A stretch of 64,000 nt of DNA, taken from the IMG/VR virus record IMGVR_UViG_3300009130_000011, positions 38,755 to 102,754 of that record, one strand, 5' to 3'. Under the pieces are notes generated by a model that worked only from the letters and a program-made list of their open reading frames with translations, was not told the origin of the DNA and did no database searches. Position numbers and translations under genes: made by a program. Shown here piece after piece: positions 1-7,187 of the stretch (position 1 is the stretch's first letter; every line of letters begins with the position of its first letter). The DNA is from a virus.

Positions 1-334
1 CTTTGTCATATCGACAAATATGGTTTTCAATAATTTCAAGATCAGCAGAAATGCAAGACAAGCGATGTTTAAGCTCAAAGTTTTCTTTAATTAATCTTTC
101 TAAATTATCTTTAGTTATCTGTTGTTCTGCTTCTGTCATATAAGCGTAGGTTGAATCTTTCTTATTGCAAACATTATGGTTGCCATCTAAAACATTTGCT
201 TCTGTGCAACCACATTCCATTCTCCATGTATTTGTCTCGTCCAAGTACATTCCTTCCTTTTCTCTTTCTGCAAGCGTTTGCTTGACTGAATCTTCGTAAG
301 TTGGGTAATCGTCTCCTATAATTTCTTTATTCAT
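1..334 (-). CDS. Small unknown protein, C-terminus cut by left window edge
   Basis: The frame is open from the ATG at 334 to the window edge with no stop, giving 111 complete codons. It begins MNKEIIGDDYPTYEDSV. Cysteines at residues 41, 43 and 56 could form part of a small metal site. The visible C-terminal half is Lys/Glu-rich and probably helical. The ATG overlaps the end of the upstream gene by 8 bases, as expected inside an operon. No family was recognised. Confidence 0.75.
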   Translation of the reverse strand, partial: MNKEIIGDDYPTYEDSVKQTLAEREKEGMYLDETNTWRMECGCTEANVLDGNHNVCNKKDSTYAYMTEAEQQITKDNLERLIKENFELKHRLSCISADLEIIENHICRYDK

Positions 335-512
335 AAACTTTTTCGTGTTCAATTATCCCTTCGATATGATCTCTAAGTATTTCGTGCATAAGTTCAACAT
401 CATAAACTCTTTTACCTTCATCTGTCAAGGAAAAAAGAACAGGAATTAAAATCTTATCGTGATGGGGATAATCGTTATCCTTATGTATTTGAATTGTGTG
501 TGAATTTCTCAT
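327..512 (-). CDS. Small unknown protein (61 aa)
   Basis: A 61-residue charged protein with no membrane segment; the C-terminal half (ELMHEILRDHIEGIIEHEKVYE region) is probably helical. It overlaps both neighbours by short stretches, which supports a co-transcribed array. No family was recognised. Confidence 0.6.
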   Translation of the reverse strand: MRNSHTIQIHKDNDYPHHDKILIPVLFSLTDEGKRVYDVELMHEILRDHIEGIIEHEKVYE

Positions 513-636
513 CGTTAATTAATTCTATTAAAATTTCTTGATTATTAAATATTTCCTCTGCTAAAGTATTTATTTGGTCATCACTTAAAATAGAGTCTAT
601 TTCATAAAGAAAGTTTTGTATTTGTACTATTGTCAT
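481..636 (-). CDS. Small unknown acidic protein (51 aa)
   Basis: Starts MTIVQIQNFLYEIDSILSDD and ends KFTHNSNT. The start overlaps the upstream stop as ATGA, the commonest arrangement in this operon, while the 3' end overlaps the next gene by 32 bases. Acidic and helical; function unknown. Confidence 0.55.
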   Translation of the reverse strand: MTIVQIQNFLYEIDSILSDDQINTLAEEIFNNQEILIELINDEKFTHNSNT

Positions 637-842
637 TCGCCATGCCCCTCTGTATTTATAATAATATTTATGTGATCTAGCGCCCTCTCGATAGCTAAGT
701 CTTCGCCATGCTCTTCTGACTCTTTATCGTAATCATCAAGCATTTGTTGCGCTCTTTTGCTAGGAACGAGTTTATTTGAAACTAAATCTTTAAGTTTTGC
801 TATGAGGTAATCTCTCATTAGAATATGCTTTGATTTTGACAA
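633..842 (-). CDS. Small unknown protein (69 aa)
   Basis: A soluble 69-residue protein: a basic N-terminus (MSKSKHILMRDYLIAKLKD) followed by an acidic helical part with the run DDYDKESEEHGEDLAIERALDH. Overlaps the upstream gene by 25 bases. The split basic/acidic layout resembles small phage nucleic-acid-associated proteins, but no family was recognised. Confidence 0.65.
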   Translation of the reverse strand: MSKSKHILMRDYLIAKLKDLVSNKLVPSKRAQQMLDDYDKESEEHGEDLAIERALDHINIIINTEGHGE

Positions 843-1000
843 AATTCATTGAGATAAATTCCTTCTTGAATTAATTCGTCTTCGGTAAACTCCATAGGTT
901 CTTCCCATTCTTCATCATGGAGAAAGTAAGTGCCTGTGTAGGTATCGTAATAAAATTTTTCTTCAACTGAATCGTCTTCGTATATATAATTAATGTTCAT
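818..1000 (-). CDS. Small unknown acidic protein (60 aa)
   Basis: Very acidic and aromatic (YEDDSVEEKFYYDTYTGTYF at residues 6-25). It is the first gene of a unit: a TTGACA-N17-TAGAGT promoter ends six bases before its ATG, so the mRNA probably begins at the start codon itself. Could be a small protein-binding or DNA-mimic peptide, though nothing beyond acidity supports that. Confidence 0.7.
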   Translation of the reverse strand: MNINYIYEDDSVEEKFYYDTYTGTYFLHDEEWEEPMEFTEDELIQEGIYLNEFCQNQSIF

Positions 1001-1006
1001 ATTCGT

Positions 1007-1035
1007 ACTCTAGTATATTAAAATGATTCTGTCAA
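1007..1035 (-). promoter_or_regulatory. Sigma-70 type promoter, leaderless
   Basis: Minus strand TTGACA, 17-base spacer, TAGAGT, then six bases to the ATG at 1000. The expected +1 coincides with the start codon. Confidence 0.85.
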
Positions 1036-1218
1036 CACTAAATCTCCTGCTTCCCACATATCCCAATGAGATTCATAAGCATGATGCCAATCCTCATACT
1101 CTCCATTTTCTACGGAAATGGTTGCTTCTCGTTTAATTAACTCGTCATCAATTTCTTCCCAATTAAAATCGAGAGACATTTGATCTTTGTGGTAAACTAT
1201 TTCTTCTGTATCATTCAT
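1018..1218 (-). CDS. Small unknown acidic protein (66 aa)
   Basis: A 66-residue soluble protein rich in Asp/Glu and Trp (EDWHHAYESHWDMWEAGD at residues 42-59). It has its own promoter ending six bases before the ATG, and its 3' end contains the promoter for the next gene. No family was recognised. Confidence 0.7.
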   Translation of the reverse strand: MNDTEEIVYHKDQMSLDFNWEEIDDELIKREATISVENGEYEDWHHAYESHWDMWEAGDLVLTESF

Positions 1219-1224
1219 GCGTAA

Positions 1225-1253
1225 ACTCTATTCTAATTCTGATTCTTTGTCAA
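1225..1253 (-). promoter_or_regulatory. Sigma-70 type promoter, leaderless
   Basis: TTGACA, 17-base spacer, TAGAGT, then six bases to the ATG at 1218. It lies inside the 3' end of the preceding gene. Confidence 0.85.
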
Positions 1254-1407
1254 GCCCCAATTTTTTTACTTGTTCTTCAAATTCTTCACTATCTTGGTCA
1301 AATCGAAAGAAGTAATCCTCGCATACATACGCTTGCAAGTCTGCTAAAGACATATTTAAAACAACTTTTTCTGCAACTAATTGCATATTGTCATCTGTAT
1401 ATTCCAT
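1228..1407 (-). CDS. Small unknown acidic protein (59 aa)
   Basis: Begins MEYTDDNMQLVAEKVVLNMS and ends in an acidic helix (EEFEEQVKKLGLDKESELE). The ATG overlaps the upstream TAA as TAATG. The last codons also carry the -35 box of the downstream promoter, so coding and promoter functions overlap. Confidence 0.65.
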   Translation of the reverse strand: MEYTDDNMQLVAEKVVLNMSLADLQAYVCEDYFFRFDQDSEEFEEQVKKLGLDKESELE

Positions 1408-1634
1408 TATGCTATCTCCAATCTATAATATCCATTCTCTATTTGCTCTACTTCTGTGAGAGTTTCAAGACCATTGTAATCTTCATAAACTTCACGAATG
1501 TAATCTAAATCCTTACCAATGTAAAAAGTGGGTTGATATTCCTCTGACGCTCTTCCATTTGCTTTGTCTGCCTCAAGAATATAATCTAACATTTTTTGTG
1601 GCTCAATATTCCAAACTTTTCTTACATATTTCAT
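1407..1634 (-). CDS. Small unknown protein (75 aa)
   Basis: A mixed alpha/beta composition, beginning MKYVRKVWNIEPQKMLDYIL and ending LTEVEQIENGYYRLEIA. It is translationally linked on both sides (4-base ATGA-type overlap upstream, TAATG downstream). Soluble, function unknown. Confidence 0.7.
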   Translation of the reverse strand: MKYVRKVWNIEPQKMLDYILEADKANGRASEEYQPTFYIGKDLDYIREVYEDYNGLETLTEVEQIENGYYRLEIA

Positions 1635-1909
1635 TGTATATATTCTCTTTCTCTTAGGTTTTCTTCAAATTCTTTGTTAAATTCATTTAGCCAATTAGGA
1701 TTAGTTGCAACTTGTGCGACAATCTCCCAAGGATCGACCATCCATCCATCGGGAAAAAACTCTTCAAGGTCTACATCGTAATGAAATTTTATTTGATCTG
1801 TCAATGACATATCTTTCGTCCATTCTTTAAATGTTGGTAAGTCCATGATTACATTATCATAATATTCGCACTCATCTTCGTTTGTGCCATCGTATATAGG
1901 TTGTTTCAT
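1631..1909 (-). CDS. Small unknown acidic protein (92 aa)
   Basis: A 92-residue acidic protein with many aromatics (DECEYYDNVIMDLPTFKEW near the N-terminus, DLEEFFPDGWMVDPWE in the middle). First gene of a three-gene unit behind a promoter ending seven bases before the ATG. No family was recognised. Confidence 0.72.
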   Translation of the reverse strand: MKQPIYDGTNEDECEYYDNVIMDLPTFKEWTKDMSLTDQIKFHYDVDLEEFFPDGWMVDPWEIVAQVATNPNWLNEFNKEFEENLREREYIQ

Positions 1910-1916
1910 ATTTTCT

Positions 1917-1945
1917 AAACTAGGTTAATTTGCATGGTATGTCAA
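1917..1945 (-). promoter_or_regulatory. Sigma-70 type promoter, near-leaderless
   Basis: TTGACA, 17-base spacer, TAGTTT, then seven bases to the ATG at 1909. The bases from here to 2085 hold no gene I can support. Confidence 0.85.
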
Positions 1946-2085
1946 GCATTTTGTTGTGTTTTCGATAAAAAAATAGTATTTATATAGTTAAACAATTATT
2001 TTGCATCTTTTATCATGCGTTGTGAGTCATTTTTGCAACTTTTGATTAACAATTTGATTTATTCATCATCCATGATGCACAAAAT

Positions 2086-2319
2086 TCATTGCAATCTACC
2101 CCCTGCATCTAATACATTGCGAAGGCAACTTGATTGACCTGCTCTTGCGGTAACTTTCTTAGCATACTCAAATGAGCTTGGATCACTAAAGGTTTGCATA
2201 ACCATAGTTGATTTGTCAAGATAGACATTAAGACCCTTCTTGGGAATGGAATTTGCTATCTTCTCTGCGCTTTTGATTGATTGTTCTATATCTGCTAAAA
2301 ATGCTTGTGCGGTATTCAT
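2086..2319 (-). CDS. Small unknown protein (77 aa)
   Basis: A 77-residue protein with an N-terminal helix (NTAQAFLADIEQSIKSAEKI) followed by a beta-type middle (GLNVYLDKSTMVMQTF) and an Arg/Gly-rich end (RNVLDAGGRLQ). Monocistronic: its promoter ends nine bases before the ATG and about 180 bases follow it before the next gene. No family was recognised. Confidence 0.7.
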   Translation of the reverse strand: MNTAQAFLADIEQSIKSAEKIANSIPKKGLNVYLDKSTMVMQTFSDPSSFEYAKKVTARAGQSSCLRNVLDAGGRLQ

Positions 2320-2328
2320 ATAAAGGGA

Positions 2329-2357
2329 AGACTAATTTCTTTTTCCGTATTTGTCAA
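2329..2357 (-). promoter_or_regulatory. Sigma-70 type promoter, near-leaderless
   Basis: TTGACA, 17-base spacer, TAGTCT, then nine bases to the ATG at 2319. Confidence 0.8.
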
Positions 2358-2360
2358 GAA

Positions 2361-3581
2361 TTATTTGAAAGGAGTATTGATTTTTCTCGCAATATATTTC
2401 GTGTACTCACGCTCAACAGGGTCTTCTCCGTTTTCGCCCAACACTTTAGGGTAATAATATTTCTTACCCTTCTCCATGTTCACATACCTGTCATTTTTAT
2501 AGATGCGGAAATAAGGTAACTTGCCTAAAAATTTTCGTTTTTCTTTTGAAGTGTTATTTGAAGATGCGCTATTCTCATATTGGACTTTAGGTACATAAAT
2601 AATTTTATTCACTTCGCCTTTTGGTCTGCCCTTTATCTTTGCTTTGCCATCTTTTAAAGTGGATTGGGGTACATCATGTCGAATATGCGTAGGATCGCAA
2701 TGAGCATAAACCATAGATTTCAAACAAGTAACGACTCCACTAACTAAATGAGGAATTTCCTCTTTCGTAAGTTCTGCGCCATCTTTTGAGTTAAGCGTTA
2801 ATTTGGAAGTTGTGTCGGAATTTACAACTGAAAGTAATTCATCATAATTTCTTGAGAATAAGAATGGTAAAGTCTCATTGTCAACGCTGAATAGAACTGA
2901 GCCTAGAGTAGGAGTTTCTGCAAAAAAATGAATTCCTTCTTCTCGCTCACCAAGAAATTTATATGGGATGTTGAACTCATTTACTAATCCATCAAAAGAA
3001 CCTCTGTAAACTAAAAAAGTAGGCAAATCCGAATCTTCAAAGAAAAATTCAATAACTTTATGATGAAACCAAGGTATATCTGAAACGCTAGTTATTTGAG
3101 AACTATCACAAAACAAAGCATCTCTTGAGACTTCTTTCTGAATTTGAAATTGACAAGAGTTTCGCAAGTGCATTATTTTTGATAAAATAAAATAGAAATC
3201 AATCTCCCCCATAAACTTATTTAAATCTAAAGCAAAATTTATGAAATCTTTTCTTGTATGCTTCTTTGAAAGATTGTCAGCAAAATTTGCAAAATAAAAA
3301 TCTAAATGCTTTACTAGAGGCTCAATCCCATCGTAAGTGGAATGAGAAACATAGGTTCTGTTGTCTATTGGATAATAGTTTCCGTTTTTTTGAATGCCAT
3401 AATTCTTGAAGGGCTTTTGTATTTTCCCGCACTCTTCAAAAAATTTTATGCTAATTGGATTATCTGTCATAATTTTTGTATCTCTCATCCATTGTGTTCT
3501 AGTTTTACCTTGGTATAGCGTCTTGTCTTCGTAAACAGACCTATCAAACCCAAACTCTTTGTAGAAATCTTCGTAACTCAT
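2361..3581 (-). CDS. Unknown protein (406 aa)
   Basis: A 406-residue soluble protein with no motif I recognise. The N-terminal 100 residues look like a small folded unit with several Tyr (KNYGIQKNGNYYPIDNRTY), followed by a helical region. A basic linker follows at about residues 313-330 (KDGKAKIKGRPKGEVNKIIY), and a Lys/Tyr-rich C-terminus (FRIYKNDRYVNMEKGKKYYY) suggests nucleic-acid contact. It has its own promoter and lies upstream of the 2086-2319 gene but is separated from it by that gene's promoter. By size it may be an enzyme or DNA-binding protein of the early region; nothing firmer can be said. Confidence 0.85.
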   Translation of the reverse strand: MSYEDFYKEFGFDRSVYEDKTLYQGKTRTQWMRDTKIMTDNPISIKFFEECGKIQKPFKNYGIQKNGNYYPIDNRTYVSHSTYDGIEPLVKHLDFYFANFADNLSKKHTRKDFINFALDLNKFMGEIDFYFILSKIMHLRNSCQFQIQKEVSRDALFCDSSQITSVSDIPWFHHKVIEFFFEDSDLPTFLVYRGSFDGLVNEFNIPYKFLGEREEGIHFFAETPTLGSVLFSVDNETLPFLFSRNYDELLSVVNSDTTSKLTLNSKDGAELTKEEIPHLVSGVVTCLKSMVYAHCDPTHIRHDVPQSTLKDGKAKIKGRPKGEVNKIIYVPKVQYENSASSNNTSKEKRKFLGKLPYFRIYKNDRYVNMEKGKKYYYPKVLGENGEDPVEREYTKYIARKINTPFK

Positions 3582-3588
3582 AACCTTT

Positions 3589-3616
3589 ACAATAACATTG
3601 TTTATCTAGTTGTCAA
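3589..3616 (-). promoter_or_regulatory. Probable sigma-70 type promoter, near-leaderless
   Basis: TTGACA, 16-base spacer, TATTGT, then seven bases to the ATG at 3581. The -10 is weaker than at the other sites. Confidence 0.6.
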
Positions 3617-4130
3617 GCCCAAAAAGTTCTTCCATTAAATAATCAGCAGTAACCTTTGCTGATAGCCATTCCTTTTTTCTTTTGGAATTAAAAAGAGGTT
3701 CTCTGCATTTTGGGCAACGATATTTTACCCCTTTTCTTATTCTATGCCTTTTGTAGGTAATCTTGCACCCACAAGTATCTACATATTTGTGATGATTGTC
3801 GGGGTATTCTACTATTCCCTTATGCAATCTTTCGGGAGTTGCGCCAATCTCTATGCAAACTTGTTTCCATAGCTTGCCATGACCCTTGGCTTTTTTGCCA
3901 TATCTTGTCCACGATAAAGCGTGAGCAATTTCGTGTAGGATGGTATCCTCTACATCTTTTTCATTGTTTAACTCTACATACCACTCGGACAAAGAAATCT
4001 TTCTTTTTGTATAATGACATCGACCAAGAGAGCGTTTGCAATCTTCAAAACCAAAATGCCAAAGTTCATCAAAAAGCCCATGTTCGTCCATGTGAAGTAG
4101 GGCAAGTGCTTTTGCGTCATTTGTGTCCAT
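3606..4130 (-). CDS. SprT-like zinc metallopeptidase
   Basis: A 174-residue SprT-like domain protein. The core has the catalytic HExxH motif (LHEIAHALSW, about residue 65) and a downstream His in KGHGKLWKQV that would complete the zinc site. A C-terminal zinc ribbon follows, with CGC near residue 119 and CPKC near residue 138. In cells SprT/Spartan-family proteases cut proteins cross-linked to DNA; bacterial and phage members are little studied. It is behind its own promoter whose -10 ends seven bases before the ATG. A role in clearing protein-DNA adducts would match the UV endonuclease genes in this genome, which is inference. Confidence 0.88.
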   Translation of the reverse strand: MDTNDAKALALLHMDEHGLFDELWHFGFEDCKRSLGRCHYTKRKISLSEWYVELNNEKDVEDTILHEIAHALSWTRYGKKAKGHGKLWKQVCIEIGATPERLHKGIVEYPDNHHKYVDTCGCKITYKRHRIRKGVKYRCPKCREPLFNSKRKKEWLSAKVTADYLMEELFGLDN

Positions 4131-4137
4131 GCTTAAA

Positions 4138-4166
4138 ACACTAGACTAAATCTTGAATTATGTCAA
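4138..4166 (-). promoter_or_regulatory. Sigma-70 type promoter, near-leaderless
   Basis: TTGACA, 17-base spacer, TAGTGT, then seven bases to the ATG at 4130. A second TAGTCT lies inside the spacer. Confidence 0.85.
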
Positions 4167-4172
4167 GAACTT

Positions 4173-4385
4173 TTAACCATAGCTATTGGAAATTTCTTCA
4201 AGTATAAAATCTATATGACCATTCTTCATTGGAAACCCATGCCTGTTTTTGACGACATGATATTTGTCGCCTTCAACAACAATGACTTTTTGCATAGACC
4301 AAGTTAATTTCTCAACCAAATCTTTTGGTAGATTATTGTCTTTTTCTAAGATTAATGTTGACACTCTTCTTCTAGTCTTCTTCAT
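4173..4385 (-). CDS. Small unknown protein (70 aa)
   Basis: A basic N-terminus (MKKTRRRVSTLILEKDNNLP), then a compact region with VVEGDKYHVVKNRHGFPM. Overlaps the upstream gene by 14 bases and is the last gene of the unit before the SprT-like gene's promoter. Possibly nucleic-acid binding by charge; no family recognised. Confidence 0.65.
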   Translation of the reverse strand: MKKTRRRVSTLILEKDNNLPKDLVEKLTWSMQKVIVVEGDKYHVVKNRHGFPMKNGHIDFILEEISNSYG

Positions 4386-4587
4386 GCACTTCTTCTTCCA
4401 TTATTTTGTTAATTGCTCCATATATTTCATAGAGAAAATCTTTTTTAATATTATATAAATTAGATTTGCCTACTTTATATATATCTTCACCTTCGCAATC
4501 TGATAGTTGCCTATCAATATCTCTTAATGCAAGTTTTGCCATGCAGAATCCATGCCTTGCCCCACTATTAAATTCATCGTGCGCCAT
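4372..4587 (-). CDS. Small unknown protein (71 aa)
   Basis: Begins MAHDEFNSGARHGFCMAKLA and continues as a helical protein ending in INKIMEEEVHEED. The acidic tail is typical of the small proteins here. TAATG overlap with the upstream membrane peptide supports its start. Confidence 0.65.
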   Translation of the reverse strand: MAHDEFNSGARHGFCMAKLALRDIDRQLSDCEGEDIYKVGKSNLYNIKKDFLYEIYGAINKIMEEEVHEED

Positions 4588-4703
4588 TACTTCTTAAATT
4601 TATTATCTATCCAAACCTTGTAAGTATAAAGCGCCATCAACATAAATGTCAACAATAAACCATCAGTCCAAGATAAATCCCATAACTCTTTTATTTCACT
4701 CAT
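4587..4703 (-). CDS. Small single-helix membrane protein (38 aa)
   Basis: A 38-codon frame MSEIKELWDLSWTDGLLLTF... with one hydrophobic segment (about residues 14-28) and a basic C-terminus (DNKFKK). The stop forms TAATG with the next gene and the start overlaps the upstream TGA, so the frame fits the operon exactly. Probably an inner-membrane peptide of unknown role. Confidence 0.6.
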   Translation of the reverse strand: MSEIKELWDLSWTDGLLLTFMLMALYTYKVWIDNKFKK

Positions 4704-4878
4704 TGTTATTTGACTCTATTTTTTCTGCAATTAATTCCATTGCTTCTTTAAGGATTTCTTGTTCGCAGTCCATGTTGTTATATGCCCTCTGTAAATGCCT
4801 AATAAGGACGATAGACTTAGTGTATCCATCAAGCAAGCCTTTCTTGTAACCTGCATCATAATCATCCATTATCGGCAT
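4696..4878 (-). CDS. Small unknown protein (60 aa)
   Basis: A helical, amphipathic protein starting MPIMDDYDAGYKKGLLDGYT; the DAGYKKGLLDGY segment resembles the YxxGxxxG patterns often seen in small phage proteins (compare the gene at 19294). Overlaps both neighbours. Confidence 0.62.
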   Translation of the reverse strand: MPIMDDYDAGYKKGLLDGYTKSIVLIRHLQRAYNNMDCEQEILKEAMELIAEKIESNNNE

Positions 4879-5125
4879 ATTTAATTATTTCTCCATTTAA
4901 ATTTAATTCTCTTTCAATTTCCTTGGCAACATTTTCACCAACAGATATTTCATGGTCTTTCGATAGGGTATCTAATAATTCAATTAAATTTTTTCCTGTT
5001 TTATCTCTACCTTCTTCTCCTACTAGGAATAAATTCTCAGCAGTTATTAACATAAGATCATCTATCTTGATGATGATATGATTGATTGCATCTGTGTTTC
5101 CTCGTATTCCTAATTTTATTTTCAT
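4862..5125 (-). CDS. Small unknown protein (87 aa)
   Basis: An 87-residue soluble protein beginning MKIKLGIRGNTDAINHIIIK and continuing with alternating helix-forming stretches. Its 5' 68 bases overlap the upstream frame, which is more than usual here, so one of the two may have a different functional extent. Function unknown. Confidence 0.6.
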   Translation of the reverse strand: MKIKLGIRGNTDAINHIIIKIDDLMLITAENLFLVGEEGRDKTGKNLIELLDTLSKDHEISVGENVAKEIERELNLNGEIIKYADNG

Positions 5126-5330
5126 TTTTTACTTTTAAAATTAAATCTGTTCTTAAACTTTCTTTAGTTTCTACATTCTCCCATACAATGTAATCTTTGT
5201 CAAGACTAATACTAACTAGCATTAACCATCTATATATCGGATAAAAAATTACCCCTGTTAAATTATACCGCAAAAGATGAGAAATTAAGTCTCCTAAAAA
5301 ATAGAAAACTTTACTCAAATATGTTTTCAT
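5058..5330 (-). CDS. Small membrane-associated protein (90 aa)
   Basis: The N-terminal 45 residues (MKTYLSKVFYFLGDLISHLL, then GVIFYPIYRWLMLVS) resemble a recurrent small phage protein type with a hydrophobic, aromatic N-terminus. The C-terminal 22 residues overlap the next gene in another frame and look less protein-like. The upstream ATGA junction at 5327-5330 supports the start. Confidence 0.55.
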   Translation of the reverse strand: MKTYLSKVFYFLGDLISHLLRYNLTGVIFYPIYRWLMLVSISLDKDYIVWENVETKESLRTDLILKVKNENKIRNTRKHRCNQSYHHQDR

Positions 5331-5413
5331 TGATTTCTTCTATCTGTCTGTTGCTTAATTAACTTAGATATATTTTTAATAAAATTAATTTGTTGTTGCA
5401 TTGGTTGGCTCAT
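5327..5413 (-). CDS. Tiny unknown peptide (28 aa)
   Basis: A 28-codon frame, MSQPMQQQINFIKNISKLIK..., Gln- and Lys-rich, with an ATGA junction to the next gene. Short frames can occur by chance; the exact overlap is the main support. Confidence 0.4.
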   Translation of the reverse strand: MSQPMQQQINFIKNISKLIKQQTDRRNQ

Positions 5414-5434
5414 GTCAATATTTGATTCCGATAC

Positions 5435-5605
5435 TTATACACCATGTTTACCACTAATCCTAGCAATATCTCGCAAGACTTTTTCGTGATCTTTGATGTA
5501 TTGCAACATCGGAAGCAACACATTATTTATTAGATTAATAGTTTCTTCGCTATGGTCACTACTTAATCTTTCAATTTCTTTTTTAATTTTATTTTCTAAA
5601 GTCAT
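5435..5605 (-). CDS. Small unknown protein (56 aa)
   Basis: MTLENKIKKEIERLSSDHSE... followed by LLPMLQYIKDHEKVLRDIAR; helical and charged. ATGA overlap with the upstream gene supports the start. Function unknown. Confidence 0.6.
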   Translation of the reverse strand: MTLENKIKKEIERLSSDHSEETINLINNVLLPMLQYIKDHEKVLRDIARISGKHGV

Positions 5606-5787
5606 TCTTTCTTTTTAATTGGCGGGAATCTGCCCCAATCTCCCATACCATCATAATCTGCTTCGTCACCCAACTGAACCAATACATCTTTATTTATTTC
5701 AATTAACTCATCTATTTGCGCAACTGACAATTTAGATTGTTTTTCCCTGCGAAATAAACGCACTAATCTTTTTACAAAATTAATCAT
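5602..5787 (-). CDS. Small unknown protein (61 aa)
   Basis: A basic N-terminus (MINFVKRLVRLFRREKQSKL) that could bind membranes or nucleic acid, followed by an acidic, Gly-rich end (DEADYDGMGDWGRFPP). Linked to both neighbours by overlaps. No family recognised. Confidence 0.62.
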   Translation of the reverse strand: MINFVKRLVRLFRREKQSKLSVAQIDELIEINKDVLVQLGDEADYDGMGDWGRFPPIKKKE

Positions 5788-5872
5788 GCGAAGAGATCAT
5801 CAATAAAAAAACAACAACTAATGCAATGGTTATTGCGGTAAAATTCATCTGCAATATGTCAAAGACATCCAT
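5780..5872 (-). CDS. Tiny membrane peptide (30 aa)
   Basis: MDVFDILQMNFTAITIALVV... is almost entirely one transmembrane helix, ending MISSHD. The start overlaps the upstream TAA as TAATG and the stop overlaps the next ATG by 8 bases. Confidence 0.5.
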   Translation of the reverse strand: MDVFDILQMNFTAITIALVVVFLLMISSHD

Positions 5873-6492
5873 TATGCAACTAGCGCTAAATCTTGTGATA
5901 GAATACCTCTTTTGAGTGGCAAGACTCTATCTACAAGAAATTTTCTGACTGATTCAGTAATATCAGCAATCTCAATCAATTCTCTATGGGTTAGATAATT
6001 ATTATCTCCTTGACCCCCATAGGCAATTCTATAACCTTCATCATCAGCAAGAGAGACTTTATTTGTCTTTTTCATGCTATAATTACCGCTTGAGTCCTTT
6101 ACCCACTCATGCCTATCATGGAAAGAACCAATGTAAACTAAAGCGTCAAGAGATGCAAGGTGATTACCTTGGCTATCTTTTTTTTCTAGGTAATTAATGA
6201 AATCTAAATTCGCAGTAACATATTCTTTCTTAACATTCGTAAGTTGAACAAAAACTCCTTTGTAGCTATTTCTAGGGTAGTAAGTATAAACTTGCCCATT
6301 CCACCTCTGAGTATGGTGAGGAGTTGCGCCTGTTTTCTTTGCGATTGCCTCATGCCTACTCGTTTTGGTCGTCCAAGACAAAACATTGTCTTCGGGCAAT
6401 AGCTTTTTGGTTATAGCATTGCTTTTGAAAAAGATGTCTTTAGGACTAAATTGATTCCAATGAATTGGTTGATTTGCGAAATAATTATTCAT
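5872..6492 (-). CDS. Unknown protein (206 aa)
   Basis: A 206-residue soluble protein. Notable segments are SWTTKTSRHEAIAKKTGATP (about residues 39-58, resembling a helix-turn-helix-like stretch), an aromatic beta region (YTYYPRNSYKGVFVQLT) and a C-terminal helix pair ending LPLKRGILSQDLALVA. No catalytic motif is evident and I do not recognise the family. It is larger than most neighbours, so it may be the functional core of this small-gene cluster. Confidence 0.8.
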   Translation of the reverse strand: MNNYFANQPIHWNQFSPKDIFFKSNAITKKLLPEDNVLSWTTKTSRHEAIAKKTGATPHHTQRWNGQVYTYYPRNSYKGVFVQLTNVKKEYVTANLDFINYLEKKDSQGNHLASLDALVYIGSFHDRHEWVKDSSGNYSMKKTNKVSLADDEGYRIAYGGQGDNNYLTHRELIEIADITESVRKFLVDRVLPLKRGILSQDLALVA

Positions 6493-6665
6493 TTTTTTTC
6501 CTTTAATGTTTGATTGATATTTTCTGTAATAAGTTTCTCTATTTCAAGATCACTATACCCATCTAATACTAAATCGTAAGCATAGTCAAGAAAAATTTGC
6601 GCTTCAGAGTAAGAAAGTTTATTTTCTTCTAGTAAATCTGATATATATACGCTTGCTTCATTCAT
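6489..6665 (-). CDS. Small unknown acidic protein (58 aa)
   Basis: MNEASVYISDLLEENKLSYS... with an acidic helical middle and a basic end (LKEKK). The stop overlaps the next ATG as ATGA. Function unknown. Confidence 0.6.
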   Translation of the reverse strand: MNEASVYISDLLEENKLSYSEAQIFLDYAYDLVLDGYSDLEIEKLITENINQTLKEKK

Positions 6666-6876
6666 TAGTTTCCCAATTTTTTAATTGACCAAAAGTTTGC
6701 TCCCATTCATCTTTTACTTGAAGGTCGGGACATTCATCAAGTGGCTCAACTCCATAGATTAGCATTTCAATAATATTTGAGACACTCATGTTCATCGCTT
6801 CATATTCTGCGAGGTCATATCGCATTTCATCAATGGTAGGATTGCCTTCTCTTATTTCTCTTTGTGTAGTTCTCAT
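6658..6876 (-). CDS. Small unknown acidic protein (72 aa)
   Basis: Begins MRTTQREIREGNPTIDEMRY and continues acidic and helical, with VEPLDECPDLQVKDEWEQTF near the C-terminus. Short overlap with the next gene. No family recognised. Confidence 0.65.
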   Translation of the reverse strand: MRTTQREIREGNPTIDEMRYDLAEYEAMNMSVSNIIEMLIYGVEPLDECPDLQVKDEWEQTFGQLKNWETNE

Positions 6877-6879
6877 ATT

Positions 6880-7185
6880 TTAAGTTCCATTGTTATGGGG
6901 ATGCTTTAAAGCGAAATCCCTAACTTCTTTAAGAGCTTGACAGAACTCATCTACTTTGTCAAGAGGAATATCAAAATTTTTCCAATAAGACTCTCCATCC
7001 CTTGAGTGAGCGGTGCATTGAACTGAGCCTTCAACTAAAGAATCATTGTATTGCCCTAGATTTGTAATGGTAAACCCGCCAAGACGACAAGAATCCTTGC
7101 TACTACTCCAATAAGTAAAATGGGGGGCATCTGCTTTCTTGCGCCCCTTTGCCCAAGACACTTCTCTGCGAATTATTTTTGACAT
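6880..7185 (-). CDS. Small unknown protein (101 aa)
   Basis: A basic start (MSKIIRREVSWAKGRKKADA) followed by a beta-rich core with Ser/Thr/Gly (CRLGGFTITNLGQYNDSLVE, then GSVQCTAHSRDGESYW) and a C-terminal helix. The pattern suggests a compact single-domain protein; no function can be assigned. Confidence 0.7.
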   Translation of the reverse strand: MSKIIRREVSWAKGRKKADAPHFTYWSSSKDSCRLGGFTITNLGQYNDSLVEGSVQCTAHSRDGESYWKNFDIPLDKVDEFCQALKEVRDFALKHPHNNGT

Positions 7186-7187
7186 AA

